Shown here piece by piece: positions 17,801 to 25,807 of a DNA stretch of 58,691 nt (positions within the stretch are counted from its first letter, which is position 1; each line of letters begins with the position of its first letter). A program made the translations under genes and the position numbers. The stretch covers positions 1-58,691 of the forward strand of contig CATKXO010000015.1 in NCBI GenBank assembly GCA_949840775.1. The letters run 5' to 3'. A model generated the notes under the pieces. It searched no databases, was not told where the DNA came from, and was given only the letters and a program-made list of their open reading frames with translations. This DNA comes from an uncultured bacterium (GTDB lineage Bacteria > Bacillota > Clostridia > Oscillospirales > Oscillospiraceae).

Positions 17801-19689
17801 GGGACTTCCACGTCCACCTGTTCCCCGACGACATCCCGGTAAACATCGCCAACCCCGCCGACCTGCGGCGGCTGGTGGACCTGTTCCCGGGCCAGGAGGT
17901 CTACATCGTGGCGGGCAGCGACGTGGTGGCCAACGCCTCCTCCTACCGGGCCGAGCCGGTCCCCTTCTCCATCCACCAGATGAACCATGTCATTTTCCAC
18001 CGGGCGGGGGAGACCGAGCTGCCCGCCGCCCTGCCCATTACGGGGAAGGTCATCCGCCTTCAGCTGCCCCCCCACTTGGAGGACATCAGTTCCACCCGTA
18101 TCCGGGAAAACGTGGACCTGAACCGGGATATCTCCAACTTTATCGACCCGGTGATCCAGGACTTTATTTATCAAAACGGCCTGTACCTCCGGGACAGCCA
18201 GGAAAAGCCCATGCTGGGCGCCGGGGACCTGGAGTTCCAGTGGGCGGGAGAGCCAGACCCCATGCTGTTGGACAGCCTTACCGCCATCAGCCCCGACCGG
18301 GAGGCGGTCCACACCGCCATCATTGACCACGGGGACCGGCTGCTGCTGCTGCGCCGGGCCGGCGGGGGAGAGATTCTGGGCTATATCGCCTACCGCTCCC
18401 TCACCACCTCCCAGCTATTTGCCGCCCTGGGTGATACCGAGCTGGCCAACCGCATCCGCCTGCGGGCGGCGGGCAACACGATTCTGATTACCGCCCTGTT
18501 TGCCGGCGACACCGAGCGCTTCAAGGACTGCCGCCAGCTGCTGCTGTGCGAGCTGCTGGCCCGGGCGCTGGGCGAGGCCTGCGTCTACGCGGTGTACTGC
18601 CCCCATGACAGGAGAATCAGCGACCGGATGTCTGACGTGCTCACCCGCACCGGGTTCCTGGTACGGGAGGAGGGGCAGCCCATCTGGGAGACGGACATGC
18701 ACGCCCCGGCCACCCTGATCCAAAACCTGGAGACCACCATCCAGGAGCCGCTGTGCCACAATCCCCGGGTGCTGGCCGCCATCCGCCGCAGCCACCAGAG
18801 CCTCCAGCGGGCCCTGGCCCGGCTGTATCCCGGCTCCCTGCTGCTCACCCTGTCTGCCGACATCATCCACCAGCGCCTGCTGGAGAAAATCACCGCCTAC
18901 AACAATGTGCCCTCCGTCCCCACGGTTCCCAGGGTGCTGGGGGAGAACATGTGCGTCCCCTACGGCAAGCTCCTCCGGGGCAAGACGGTGCCCAATACCG
19001 TAACCAAGACCATCCACACCGACAAGGTGTATTCCCCCGACCTGTCGGAGAGCGTGATGGAGCCCTTCCCCTACTATGCCCCCATTCCCAGCCAGATCAG
19101 GACCATCAAGTCCTTCGACCGGCCGGTGATTCTGGTGGACGACCTGATGCACCCCGGCTTCCGCTTCAAGGCCCTGGACCCCATCCTCCGCCGGGAGGGG
19201 GTGCCCATCCGGATGGTGCTGGTGGGGGTGCTGTCCGGCTATGGCAAGGACCTGATGGACCACTGGGAGCGTCCAGTGGATTCGGTGTACTATGTGCCCA
19301 CCCTGCGCCAGTGGTTCATCGAGGCCACCATGTACCCCTTTATCGGGGGCAACACCGTCCGGAGGCCTGCCTCTCCGGTGCCCGGCCTGCTGCCCGGCAT
19401 CAACCACATCCTGCCCTACGCTAAGCCCCTCTACCAGGAGGAGTGCGGGCGGGAGGCGGTGTTCCGGCTGTCCAAGGCCTGCCTGGAGGGGGCGCTGGAC
19501 GTGATCCGCACCCTGGAGCAGGAGTACCGCATCCTATACGGCCGCAACCTGACCCTGGCCCGCCTGCCCGAGGCGGTCATCCTCCCTCTGTGCCCCGACA
19601 AGGGCACCTGTTTGCACTACGACCCCTCCCTGTCTGCCTCCGTCTACCTGGAGAACGACCTGGAGGTCCTGCTGCGGCAGAATCAGTAA
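14899..19689 (+). CDS. Giant HD / NadD-like nucleotidyltransferase / PRTase-like protein
   Basis: A 1,596-residue cytoplasmic protein. An HD phosphohydrolase-like domain occupies about 170-340 (H185/H186 and H214-D215 in AAAHDVGKFG). Residues about 390-900 are helical, HEAT/ARM-like. A NadD/cytidylyltransferase domain follows at about 910-1085 (FFPGTFDPFTLSH and SSTRIREN). Then comes an acetyltransferase-like alpha/beta region at about 1110-1260. A type I phosphoribosyltransferase-like part lies at about 1300-1500, with VILVDDLMHPG near 1410. Together these suggest nucleotide or NAD-related chemistry, perhaps sensing plus turnover. The gene has its own ATG after GAGGTGACGGT. Domain calls rest on motifs; the overall function is unknown to me. 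Confidence 0.75.
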   Translation: MNKMIRQLNRDILDSLSARRPGELANRRALQDMMKQPGWTSGLAALFPIRERLSCARILELCTPILNRFSPQAPKRGWGPFTYQYVCRLMFPENGFAPEADRCGAGAEFYLTVLQVLLDQERSALPFDPMMDFQFLAEEEYETCDKAREYHRFLAAWRGEFIYELMRLGLEFTPFKTLSHIAGVHHIAMTAARGLAQAGVEVDLALISGAAAAHDVGKFGCRPGERVPYLHYYYTDQWLLERKMEDISHIASNHSTWDLELESLSVESLLLIYADFRSKSERGPNGEEIIVLYPLDESFQVILSKLDNVDRKKRRRYEFVYGKLHDFEDYMRRLGVDVDLTGRKQSPAPHKDPALMGPEETLDSLILLSVEHNLQLMHMLSNEQKFGNIIEAARSTKSWQQLRAYLNVFGEYFTYLSVRQKTQALSFLYELLMHREGDIRRQAGALIGQIIARFHLVYRKEIPADAQNDPAEEVPFTLWSQYLDMIIFPDHKTTPQQRSHISYTLKLVVESMLNHARPNDIPRFLDALLGYYNDPAHTDDDTAFTLLDAARYLPPKHYGEETREKLVDFAAHFAASEDLRLVTAALQFLRETVRNIPRSHPQMARIADLAEGVPSSQLTTVFLKCRILRRAGRDVSALEHTLYHTDITSEVFLDNLKIATPWVVKVAGVELLRDQVEHGVEAHILHIATHFSNLVKVSERVVVRHTAGSALVHTLSLLRREQRNEVVVELGKGLEMGQYEISKYIPQYLGEAALYLHPSELDEQVLWLKTLLGSPNDSAVAGALNTIAVLLQHYPAYQQRFPEKQQVYEARRQELLGLLLQGLAHYRETVRQEALLVTGKLLFESPMLDMEEKARLFSLSYRKLLFLTQESSRQDGLTFYYRAAALAHINRFIAVRRLDHGPFTFEKPRKIAFFPGTFDPFTLSHKGIVHAIRDQGFEVYLAVDEFSWSKKAQPHLIRRQIVNLSVAGDFHVHLFPDDIPVNIANPADLRRLVDLFPGQEVYIVAGSDVVANASSYRAEPVPFSIHQMNHVIFHRAGETELPAALPITGKVIRLQLPPHLEDISSTRIRENVDLNRDISNFIDPVIQDFIYQNGLYLRDSQEKPMLGAGDLEFQWAGEPDPMLLDSLTAISPDREAVHTAIIDHGDRLLLLRRAGGGEILGYIAYRSLTTSQLFAALGDTELANRIRLRAAGNTILITALFAGDTERFKDCRQLLLCELLARALGEACVYAVYCPHDRRISDRMSDVLTRTGFLVREEGQPIWETDMHAPATLIQNLETTIQEPLCHNPRVLAAIRRSHQSLQRALARLYPGSLLLTLSADIIHQRLLEKITAYNNVPSVPTVPRVLGENMCVPYGKLLRGKTVPNTVTKTIHTDKVYSPDLSESVMEPFPYYAPIPSQIRTIKSFDRPVILVDDLMHPGFRFKALDPILRREGVPIRMVLVGVLSGYGKDLMDHWERPVDSVYYVPTLRQWFIEATMYPFIGGNTVRRPASPVPGLLPGINHILPYAKPLYQEECGREAVFRLSKACLEGALDVIRTLEQEYRILYGRNLTLARLPEAVILPLCPDKGTCLHYDPSLSASVYLENDLEVLLRQNQ

Positions 19690-19838
19690 AAAAGCCTCCC
19701 TTCGCAAAGAGAGGTGGCATCCGCGAAGCGGATGACGGAGGGTTTTCCCCATCGAAGCGCTGCTGACTTCTTTTTGGAAACCCCCACCCGGCTTCGCCGG
19801 GAGCCCCCTTTGCGAAGGGGGCCTTTGGAGAAAATTTA
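19690..19838. repeat. Dispersed repeat family A, copy 2 (inverted)
   Basis: Reverse-complement relative of 3367-3515, again beginning directly after a stop codon. Hairpin ends AAGCCTCCCTTCGCAAAG and CCCCCTTTGCGAAGGGGG flank a variable centre. Confidence 0.85.
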
Positions 19839-19858
19839 AAACTGGAAGTGATATCACT

Positions 19859-21100
19859 ATGTATTATTACAATATCAACGGCGCGGCGCTGGTCTCTCTC
19901 TCCCCGCTGGAGGGCTTTGGCCCGGAGATTGAGCCGTCCCAGAACTGGCGGCTGTATGCGGCCGTTCCCGGTGACCCGGTGCTGGGGCGGCAGTTCTTCA
20001 AGGTCACCCACCCCGGCCAGATGACAGGGGCCGGTCACGGGCTGGACACGCTGGATGTCTCCCGCCTGCCCCAGGTCCAGGCGGACGAGTGGACCGCCCG
20101 GGCCATTGAGGACGGCCGGGTCACTGCCGTCAACACCAGCCGCCCCGGCTGGGAGGAGCTGCTGAAATGGTCCCCCAATCCGGGGAAGAAGCGGGTGAAC
20201 ATCCTGGCCATCGGCGACGTGGGCTCCACCCTCCTCACCGGCCTGAAGCTGCTGGGGGGCGATGTAATCTCCTCCATCGGCATCTGCGACCTGTCCGACC
20301 AGATTACCGCCCGGTGGGAGTTCGAGATGGGGCAGATCAGCCTGCCCTGGGACTATAACGTCTTCCCGGAGGTGGAGGTCATCACCCCGGACCGGCTCTT
20401 TGACTGCGACATGTTTGTCTTTGTGGCCTCCAAGGGCATCCCGCCCGTGGGCTCTCAGGTGAAGGATGTGCGCATGGCCCAGTTTGAGGCCAACGCCGGC
20501 ATCGTGAAGCACTACGCCAAAATGGCCCGGGAGAAACAGTTTAAGGGGCTGTGGTGCGCTGTGTCTGATCCGGTGGACCCCCTGGCCAAGACTGCCTATC
20601 TGGAGAGCAACCGGGACGAAAACGGCGATTGGGATGGCCAGGGGCTGGGGCCCGAGCAGGTCCAGGGCTTTGGCCTGGGGGTAATGAACGCCCGGGCGGC
20701 CTACTTTGCCAAGCGGGACGGGCGGCTGGCATCCTTCCTCACCGAAGGGCGTTCTTTCGGCCCCCACGGGACAGGACTGTTCATCGCCAACTCCATCGCC
20801 AATTACGACGAGGCGCTATCCCAGGAGCTGACCCAGCTCACCGTTACCGCCAACCTGAAAATGCGGGAGATCGGCTTCAAGCCCTACGTGGCCCCCGCTC
20901 TGTCCTCCGGGGCGCTGTCGCTGCTGCTCACCCTCCGGGGGGAGTGGCACTGCGGCTCCGTGTTCCTGGACGGCGTCTATATGGGCGTGAAAAACCGCTA
21001 TACCCCCGCCGGCATCGAGACCGAACTGCTGCCCCGCATCCCGGATGAGCTGTTCGGCCACATTTGGGAGGCGGCGGAGCATTTGAAGAGCATTATTTGA
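19859..21100 (+). CDS. Lactate/malate-dehydrogenase-like NAD-binding protein
   Basis: A 413-residue protein with a Rossmann region at about 115-150 (VNILAIGDVGSTLL ... ICDLS). VSDPVDPLAKTAY matches the LDH/MDH loop after beta-5, and FGPHGTG matches the position of the catalytic histidine in LDH/MDH enzymes. An extra N-terminal domain of about 110 residues precedes the fold, so it is longer than ordinary LDH (about 315). Substrate specificity cannot be read. It lies between the giant nucleotidyltransferase gene and an FMN reductase on the same strand, separated by repeats, perhaps one metabolic unit. GGAAGTGAT precedes the ATG. Confidence 0.7.
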   Translation: MYYYNINGAALVSLSPLEGFGPEIEPSQNWRLYAAVPGDPVLGRQFFKVTHPGQMTGAGHGLDTLDVSRLPQVQADEWTARAIEDGRVTAVNTSRPGWEELLKWSPNPGKKRVNILAIGDVGSTLLTGLKLLGGDVISSIGICDLSDQITARWEFEMGQISLPWDYNVFPEVEVITPDRLFDCDMFVFVASKGIPPVGSQVKDVRMAQFEANAGIVKHYAKMAREKQFKGLWCAVSDPVDPLAKTAYLESNRDENGDWDGQGLGPEQVQGFGLGVMNARAAYFAKRDGRLASFLTEGRSFGPHGTGLFIANSIANYDEALSQELTQLTVTANLKMREIGFKPYVAPALSSGALSLLLTLRGEWHCGSVFLDGVYMGVKNRYTPAGIETELLPRIPDELFGHIWEAAEHLKSII

Positions 21101-21105
21101 GGAAA

Positions 21106-21172
21106 TGTGGGCCCCGCCCCCCTGGGCGGGGCAATCCGAAAATGGCCCGCCCAGGGGGGCGGGCCCCACATA
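21106..21172. repeat. Family B repeat, GTGGGGCCC subtype
   Basis: Near-perfect palindrome of about 67 bp (GTGGGCCCCGCCCCCC ... GGGGGGCGGGCCCCAC) filling the gap between two genes on the plus strand. Confidence 0.85.
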
Positions 21173-21188
21173 GTTCAGAGGTAATAAT

Positions 21189-22247
21189 ATGTCGATTACA
21201 CTCATTCATCCCGCCCCCGACTCCGGCTGGGCGGACCAGCGGCTGGACGGCGTCTTGAAGCACGCCCTGGCCGGGCGGGAGGTCCGCGTGGTCCGGAGGG
21301 CGGAAGAGCTGGACGGGCTGCAAAGCCAGCGGCTGATTTTAGCCCTGGCTCTGGGGGACGCAGGGGTCAATTTGGAGTATATGCGTATGCTGGCCCGGCT
21401 GCGGAAGGCGCCGGGTTTGCTCCAAAGCTGCACCGGCGGGCTCATTGTGGACGGAGCGGGGGAGCTGTACACCAAATCCGCCGCCGCCGAGGGAGCCTTG
21501 GCCATGAACCAGGCGGGCTGTGCCCTGGTAGGCCGGCCTCTGGTGGAGGGCACCGGCTCTCTGGCCAACTTTGCTGTCCAGGCCAAAAACCTGGGCACCG
21601 GCCTGATGGGGGCCTACCGCCATGCTGCCGCCGAGCTGGCAGACCATGTGGAGGGGTTTGCTTTTCCCCGAAAGGAAAAGCCGGAGGTCCTGGTCCTCCA
21701 CGCCTCCAGCCACCACACCTCCAACACCATGGACCTGTGGTCCCAGGTGCGGGAGAAACTGGAGGGCCGCTGCGCAATCCGGGAGATCGGCCTGCGCAAC
21801 GGCACCCTGTCCGACTGCTCCGGCTGCCCCTACACCATGTGCCTCCACTTTGGAGAGCAGGGGGGCTGCTTCTACGGCGGCGTCATGCAGGACGAGGTCT
21901 ATCCCGCCGTCCGCACCGCCGACGCCCTGGTGCTGCTGTGCCCCAATTACAATGACGCCCTGTCCGCCAACCTCTCTGCCTTTATCAACCGGCTCACCGC
22001 CCTGTTCCGTCAGACCCGGTTCTACCACAAGGCAGTTTTCGCAATCGTCGTCTCAGGCTACTCAGGCGGGGATGTGGTGGCCCGGCAGGTTATCGCCGCT
22101 ATGAATATGAACAAGTCTTTCTACCTTCCCCAGCATTTTGCCCTCATTGAAACAGCCAACAATCCCGGTCAGGCCCTTGCCCTGCCGGGAATACAGAACC
22201 GGCTGGAGCGGTTTGGACGGAATATTCTGGATACATTGTGCTTGTAA
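21189..22247 (+). CDS. NADPH-dependent FMN reductase / flavodoxin-like protein
   Basis: A 352-residue protein. The C-terminal 190 residues are a flavodoxin-fold NAD(P)H:FMN reductase-like domain (VLVLHASSHHTSNT phosphate loop; LLCPNYNDALSANL), with a cysteine cluster CSGCPYTMC followed by a further Cys in GGCF. That cluster resembles the cluster-binding region of iron-sulfur flavoproteins. The N-terminal 150 residues are a second alpha/beta domain without a motif I know. It probably moves electrons between NAD(P)H, FMN and an Fe-S centre. It is downstream of the LDH-like gene. Confidence 0.75.
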   Translation: MSITLIHPAPDSGWADQRLDGVLKHALAGREVRVVRRAEELDGLQSQRLILALALGDAGVNLEYMRMLARLRKAPGLLQSCTGGLIVDGAGELYTKSAAAEGALAMNQAGCALVGRPLVEGTGSLANFAVQAKNLGTGLMGAYRHAAAELADHVEGFAFPRKEKPEVLVLHASSHHTSNTMDLWSQVREKLEGRCAIREIGLRNGTLSDCSGCPYTMCLHFGEQGGCFYGGVMQDEVYPAVRTADALVLLCPNYNDALSANLSAFINRLTALFRQTRFYHKAVFAIVVSGYSGGDVVARQVIAAMNMNKSFYLPQHFALIETANNPGQALALPGIQNRLERFGRNILDTLCL

Positions 22248-22252
22248 GCAAA

Positions 22253-22280
22253 GCTCCCTCCAGCTGATGCCGGAGGGAGC
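22253..22280. terminator. Bidirectional terminator
   Basis: GCTCCCTCC / GGAGGGAGC hairpin between convergent genes, followed by TTTGCTT on the minus strand. Confidence 0.75.
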
Positions 22281-22284
22281 AGTC

Positions 22285-23046
22285 TTATTTCAGATATTCT
22301 CTTGGGTCCACCGGCTGGCCGTCCAGGATAGTCTCCAGGTGGACATGGGAGGCCACCCCCACCTCAGCGATGGCGGAGGCGCCCACCGTACCCAGCTCGC
22401 CGCCGATGTCCACCAGGTCGCCGGCCTCCACCAGGACATCCTCGTCCAGGTTGCAGTACCAGGACTGGAGCCCGCCGCCGTGGTTCACCACCACTGTGGT
22501 GCCCATCAGCCCGTCGGTGTAGATCTGTTCCACGGTGCCTGCGCTGATAGACAGCACCTTTACCCCTTGGGCCGCAGCAATATCCAGCCCACCGTGGGTG
22601 CGCCAGTCCCCTAACGTCGGGTCAAGCGACAGCGTTTCCACGCTGAAATCTCTCAAAACAGCGCCCTGCACAGGCCAGGTGAATACCTTTGATAGGGTCT
22701 CCTTACTGCTTGCAGTGTCCGGTTCAGGCGTTGTGTCCTTTACCGGCTCCGGGTCATCCGGCTGGCTGTTGGGGGTCGATTCGACAACCGGGGGCTTGAC
22801 GGGGATGGCAGGGGTGTCGTCCTTGACGTTGGGGGTTGGAGCGCTGGGGTTGGCGGTGCTCTGGTCCGGGATGGTCACAGAGGCGCCGCCCCCCGCCGGC
22901 GCGGCGGCGCGGGTGTCGTTCACAACGGTACGCAGCAGATAATAGCCCGAAATTCCTATGGTGGCGATGCACAGGAACAGGACTATGTAAAAGCCCTTTC
23001 CCATGGCAAAATCGCCCAGCTTGCTCAAAAAGCTTCGGTTTTTCAA
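22285..23046 (-). CDS. spoIIQ: SpoIIQ-like LytM (M23) sporulation protein
   Basis: A 253-residue protein with a short cytoplasmic segment, one transmembrane helix (about 18-40), a Pro/Asp-rich linker, and a C-terminal M23/LytM domain. The zinc ligands look complete (THGGLD and SHVHLE), as in clostridial SpoIIQ and unlike B. subtilis SpoIIQ. SpoIIQ sits in the forespore membrane and pairs with SpoIIIAH across the intermembrane space during engulfment. The start is TTG after GGAGGTGG. A sigma-F/G-type promoter lies just upstream, supporting the assignment over a vegetative peptidase. Confidence 0.75.
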   Translation of the reverse strand: MKNRSFLSKLGDFAMGKGFYIVLFLCIATIGISGYYLLRTVVNDTRAAAPAGGGASVTIPDQSTANPSAPTPNVKDDTPAIPVKPPVVESTPNSQPDDPEPVKDTTPEPDTASSKETLSKVFTWPVQGAVLRDFSVETLSLDPTLGDWRTHGGLDIAAAQGVKVLSISAGTVEQIYTDGLMGTTVVVNHGGGLQSWYCNLDEDVLVEAGDLVDIGGELGTVGASAIAEVGVASHVHLETILDGQPVDPREYLK

Positions 23047-23064
23047 AAAACCACCTCCAAAGCC

Positions 23065-23094
23065 TATTTTGGACAGCGGAGGAAAGGGTTATAC
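23065..23094 (-). promoter_or_regulatory. Sigma-F/sigma-G-type promoter
   Basis: Minus-strand GTATA (23094-23090), 15-bp spacer, then GTCCAAAATA (ending at 23065). It differs from the B. subtilis sigma-F -10 consensus GGnnAnAWTR at one position, and lies directly before the SpoIIQ-like gene. Confidence 0.6.
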
Positions 23095-23149
23095 ATGGCC
23101 GGCAAAAATTTCTTACGAGGAAGTAAAAAGAAACTGTCGAAAAATTTGT

Positions 23150-23815
23150 AGGTTTATCAATGATGTGAAACAAAATTAGAAAGGACTTGGTTAGGAGAGC
23201 GCCAGGCAAGAGGACGAATGGGGAAGGCGTTATATTGACGCTGTCTAACGGCGAGCTGCTTTTGAAAGTCGAGGAAAGAAAAGAATTTGTGGGAGGCATA
23301 AAACTCCTCATTGTCCTTGCGATGGCTGCGCTCTACCTTCAATAACAAAGGGAAATTTTCTGACACAGTTCCGGATAAATTGACAGGAAACGGTACAGAC
23401 CGGAGATGGAGCGCGTATAACCCCGCTGCCGCAGCTTTACCCAGAACACGACCAGTCCCGCATTGGGATTCCGGCGGCGCATGTTCTGGATCAGTCTGAC
23501 CTCTTCTGGGCGATGCTGATCTGGGTGGCTGTGAGGGCGGTGGGAGCGGTCCTCCAGGGATTTCAGTGTCCCATCGTACCGTTTGCGCCAGCGGTAGATA
23601 TACTGCCGGTTTGTGCGATAACGGATGGCCGCCTTTGTGACTCCGTGTTTCTCTGCGTACAAAATCAGGACTTGCCGATACCGGGGCTGTTTGTGTTATC
23701 TTATCCATAGCGAATAGGTCGCGCCTGCCTTTCGGTTTGGTCTGAGCAACTTTACCATATCACAGGCCGCTCCTATTCGCTACTCTTTTCTTTATTTGTC
23801 ACACTTCATTGTAAC
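23150..23815 (-). mobile_element. Decayed IS481/IS3-like insertion sequence
   Basis: A remnant bounded by imperfect inverted ends: AATGATGTGAAACAAA near 23157 and the complement AATGAAGTGTGACAAA near 23793-23808. It contains one broken transposase reading frame and its upstream region. It lies between the SpoIIQ-like promoter and prfC. Confidence 0.6.
23157..23708 (-). pseudogene. Transposase pseudogene with frameshift and internal deletion
   Basis: The N-terminal HTH part (EKHGVTKAAIRYRTNRQYIY, then NPNAGLVVFWVKLRQRG) and the C-terminal end (VERSHRKDNEEFYASHKF, then QRQYNAFPIRPLAWRSP) of an integrase-core transposase are both recognisable. They are in different frames, and the central catalytic core of roughly 150 residues is missing. 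The start MDKITQT goes out of frame at a run of Cs within the first ten codons. About 180 codons remain of an expected 300 or more. It cannot encode an active transposase. Confidence 0.8.
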
Positions 23816-23962
23816 ACCTACAGGAAGCAGACGCTTCCGGGCTTTTTTGCTCTTGCCACCTCTGCCATCTTATGGTACAATAGCTTGCCAAACAAGGAAA
23901 ATCTGTATCCCCGCCCGACCGGCGGGGATACGCGAGTATAACAAGTGAGGGAGTGAACCCTT

Positions 23963-25570
23963 TTGTCGAACTACGAAGCGGAAATCAAGCGCCGGCGCAC
24001 CTTTGCCATCATCTCCCACCCGGACGCGGGCAAGACCACCCTGACGGAGAAGTTCCTTCTGTACGGTGGAGCCATCGCCCAGGCCGGACAGGTGAAGGGC
24101 AAGAAGAACACCCGGGCGGCCACGTCGGACTGGATGGAGATTGAGAAGCAGCGGGGCATCTCCGTGACCTCCTCGGTGATGCAGTTTCAGTACGAGGGCT
24201 TCTGCATCAACATTCTGGACACCCCCGGCCACCAGGACTTCTCCGAGGACACCTACCGCACCCTCATGGCCGCCGACTCCGCGGTGATGGTCATCGACGG
24301 GGCCAAGGGCGTGGAGGCCCAGACCCGGAAGCTGTTTAAGGTGTGCGCCATGCGGGACATCCCCATCTTCACTTTCGTCAACAAAATGGACCGGGAGGCC
24401 AGGGACCCCTTTGAGCTGTGCCAGGAGCTGGAGCACGAGCTGGGCATCGACACCTATGCCATGAACTGGCCCATCGGCTGCGGCAAGGAGTTCATGGGGG
24501 TGTACGACCGGCAGAACCGGAAGGTCATCCACTTCACCTCCAACACCAACGCCAGGGCCGCCACCGCCACCCAGGTCGAGCCCGACGACCCCGCTCTGGC
24601 CGACCTCATCGGAGCAGCCAGGCGGGACCAGCTGGTGGACGAGATCGAGCTGCTGGACGGCGCCTCCTGCGATTTTGACCTGGACCGGGTGCGCCACGGC
24701 AAGCTGTCACCGGTGTTCTTCGGCTCCGCCCTCACCAACTTCGGCGTGGAGCCCTTTTTGGAGGAGTTCCTCCGCATGACCACCGCCCCCCTGGCCCGGA
24801 AAGCTGGGGAGGAGGTGATCAACGCCTTTGACGAGGACTTCTCCGCCTTCGTCTTCAAGATTCAGGCCAACATGAACAAGGCCCACCGGGACCGCATCGC
24901 CTTTATGCGGGTGGTGTCGGGCAAGTTTGAGGCGGACAAGGAGGTCTACCACCTCCAGGGAAACAAAAAAATCCGCCTGTCCCGGCCCCAGCAGCTGATG
25001 GCGGCGGAGCGGGAGATCATCGAGGAGGCCTACGCCGGGGATATCATCGGCGTGTTCGACCCGGGCATCTTCTCCATCGGAGACACCCTGTGCGCCCCGG
25101 GGAAGAAATTCGCCTTCGACCCCATCCCCACCTTCGCCCCGGAGCACTTTGAGCGCATCCGCTCGGTGGACACCATGAAGCGCAAGCAGTTTTTAAAGGG
25201 CGTGGAGCAGATCGCCCAGGAGGGTGCCATCCAGATTTTCAAGACCCCCTACTCCGGCATGGAGGAGGTCATCGTGGGGGTTGTCGGTACGCTGCAATTT
25301 GACGTGCTGGAGTACCGCCTGCGCTCGGAGTACAACGTGGAGCTGTACAAGGAGGGCCTGCCCTTCGAGTACCTGCGGTGGATTGTCCGGGAGGAGGAGG
25401 ACGCCCCGCCCCTGAAGGAGGAGGACCTCCTCCTGCCCAACGACGCCAAGCTGGTGGAGGACTACAAGGGCAATCAGCTGCTGCTGTTCGCCTCCCAGTG
25501 GTCCATCCAGTGGGTCACTGAGCGGAACAAGGGGCTCACATTGGCCGAGTTCGGCGGCGCGAAGTTTTAA
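23963..25570 (+). CDS. prfC: Peptide chain release factor 3
   Basis: A 535-residue translational GTPase that recycles RF1/RF2 from the ribosome after termination. G-domain motifs are intact: HPDAGKTT (G1), RGISVTSS (G2), DTPGHQD (G3) and NKMDRE (G4). Domains II and III follow, as in EF-G-like RF3. The start is TTG at 23963, behind GTGAGGGAGTGA, giving the canonical MSNYEAEIKRRRTFAIISH. It is monocistronic with a terminator right after the stop. Confidence 0.96.
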   Translation: MSNYEAEIKRRRTFAIISHPDAGKTTLTEKFLLYGGAIAQAGQVKGKKNTRAATSDWMEIEKQRGISVTSSVMQFQYEGFCINILDTPGHQDFSEDTYRTLMAADSAVMVIDGAKGVEAQTRKLFKVCAMRDIPIFTFVNKMDREARDPFELCQELEHELGIDTYAMNWPIGCGKEFMGVYDRQNRKVIHFTSNTNARAATATQVEPDDPALADLIGAARRDQLVDEIELLDGASCDFDLDRVRHGKLSPVFFGSALTNFGVEPFLEEFLRMTTAPLARKAGEEVINAFDEDFSAFVFKIQANMNKAHRDRIAFMRVVSGKFEADKEVYHLQGNKKIRLSRPQQLMAAEREIIEEAYAGDIIGVFDPGIFSIGDTLCAPGKKFAFDPIPTFAPEHFERIRSVDTMKRKQFLKGVEQIAQEGAIQIFKTPYSGMEEVIVGVVGTLQFDVLEYRLRSEYNVELYKEGLPFEYLRWIVREEEDAPPLKEEDLLLPNDAKLVEDYKGNQLLLFASQWSIQWVTERNKGLTLAEFGGAKF

Positions 25571-25577
25571 AATATGA

Positions 25578-25603
25578 AGCGGACCCGAGAGGGTCCGCTT
25601 TTC
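25578..25603 (+). terminator. Terminator of prfC
   Basis: AGCGGACCC / GGGTCCGCT hairpin with a short T run. Confidence 0.85.
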
Positions 25604-25611
25604 TGATATAA

Positions 25612-25640
25612 TTGACATAGTTCGACTTGTCAGATATAAT
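25612..25640 (+). promoter_or_regulatory. Promoter of small-peptide locus 1
   Basis: TTGACA (25612-25617), 17-bp spacer, TATAAT (25635-25640): both hexamers match consensus exactly. Confidence 0.85.
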
Positions 25641-25720
25641 AAAAACAGAAGGTGCGCTGTTGTATAAAAGGCGGTTGGCCCATTTCCCCTCGCAAATGTC
25701 AGAAGGGGGAGGTGGTGCGG

Positions 25721-25807
25721 ATGTGGAAAAAGCGTATGGCTGTGGTTCTCCAAATCTTGGTCTACTTAGCAGTCATCTTATACGCAATGACCATAGACGC
25801 GTGTTGA
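25721..25807 (+). CDS. 28-residue membrane peptide, type I toxin-like (MW...C family, locus 1)
   Basis: Encodes 28 residues: MWKKR, a single hydrophobic helix (about 7-23), then a polar end finishing in Cys before TGA. The ribosome site GGGGGAGGTGG can be masked by an upstream CCCCT (25686-25690) pairing with AGGGG (25704-25708). The stop codon lies inside a strong stem shared with a convergent minus-strand RNA. All these traits fit a membrane-acting type I toxin. A homologue of the same length and design is at 44732-44818. I do not recognise a named family, and toxicity is inference. Confidence 0.65.
   Translation: MWKKRMAVVLQILVYLAVILYAMTIDAC

Noticed and set aside
16018-18330. 770-codon open frame antisense to the giant nucleotidyltransferase gene
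   Set aside because: A shadow of GC-rich third positions; low-complexity translation, no motif.
15081-18893. Several short frames overlapping the 14899-19689 gene on both strands
   Set aside because: Arg/Pro-rich translations typical of off-frame reading of GC-rich genes.
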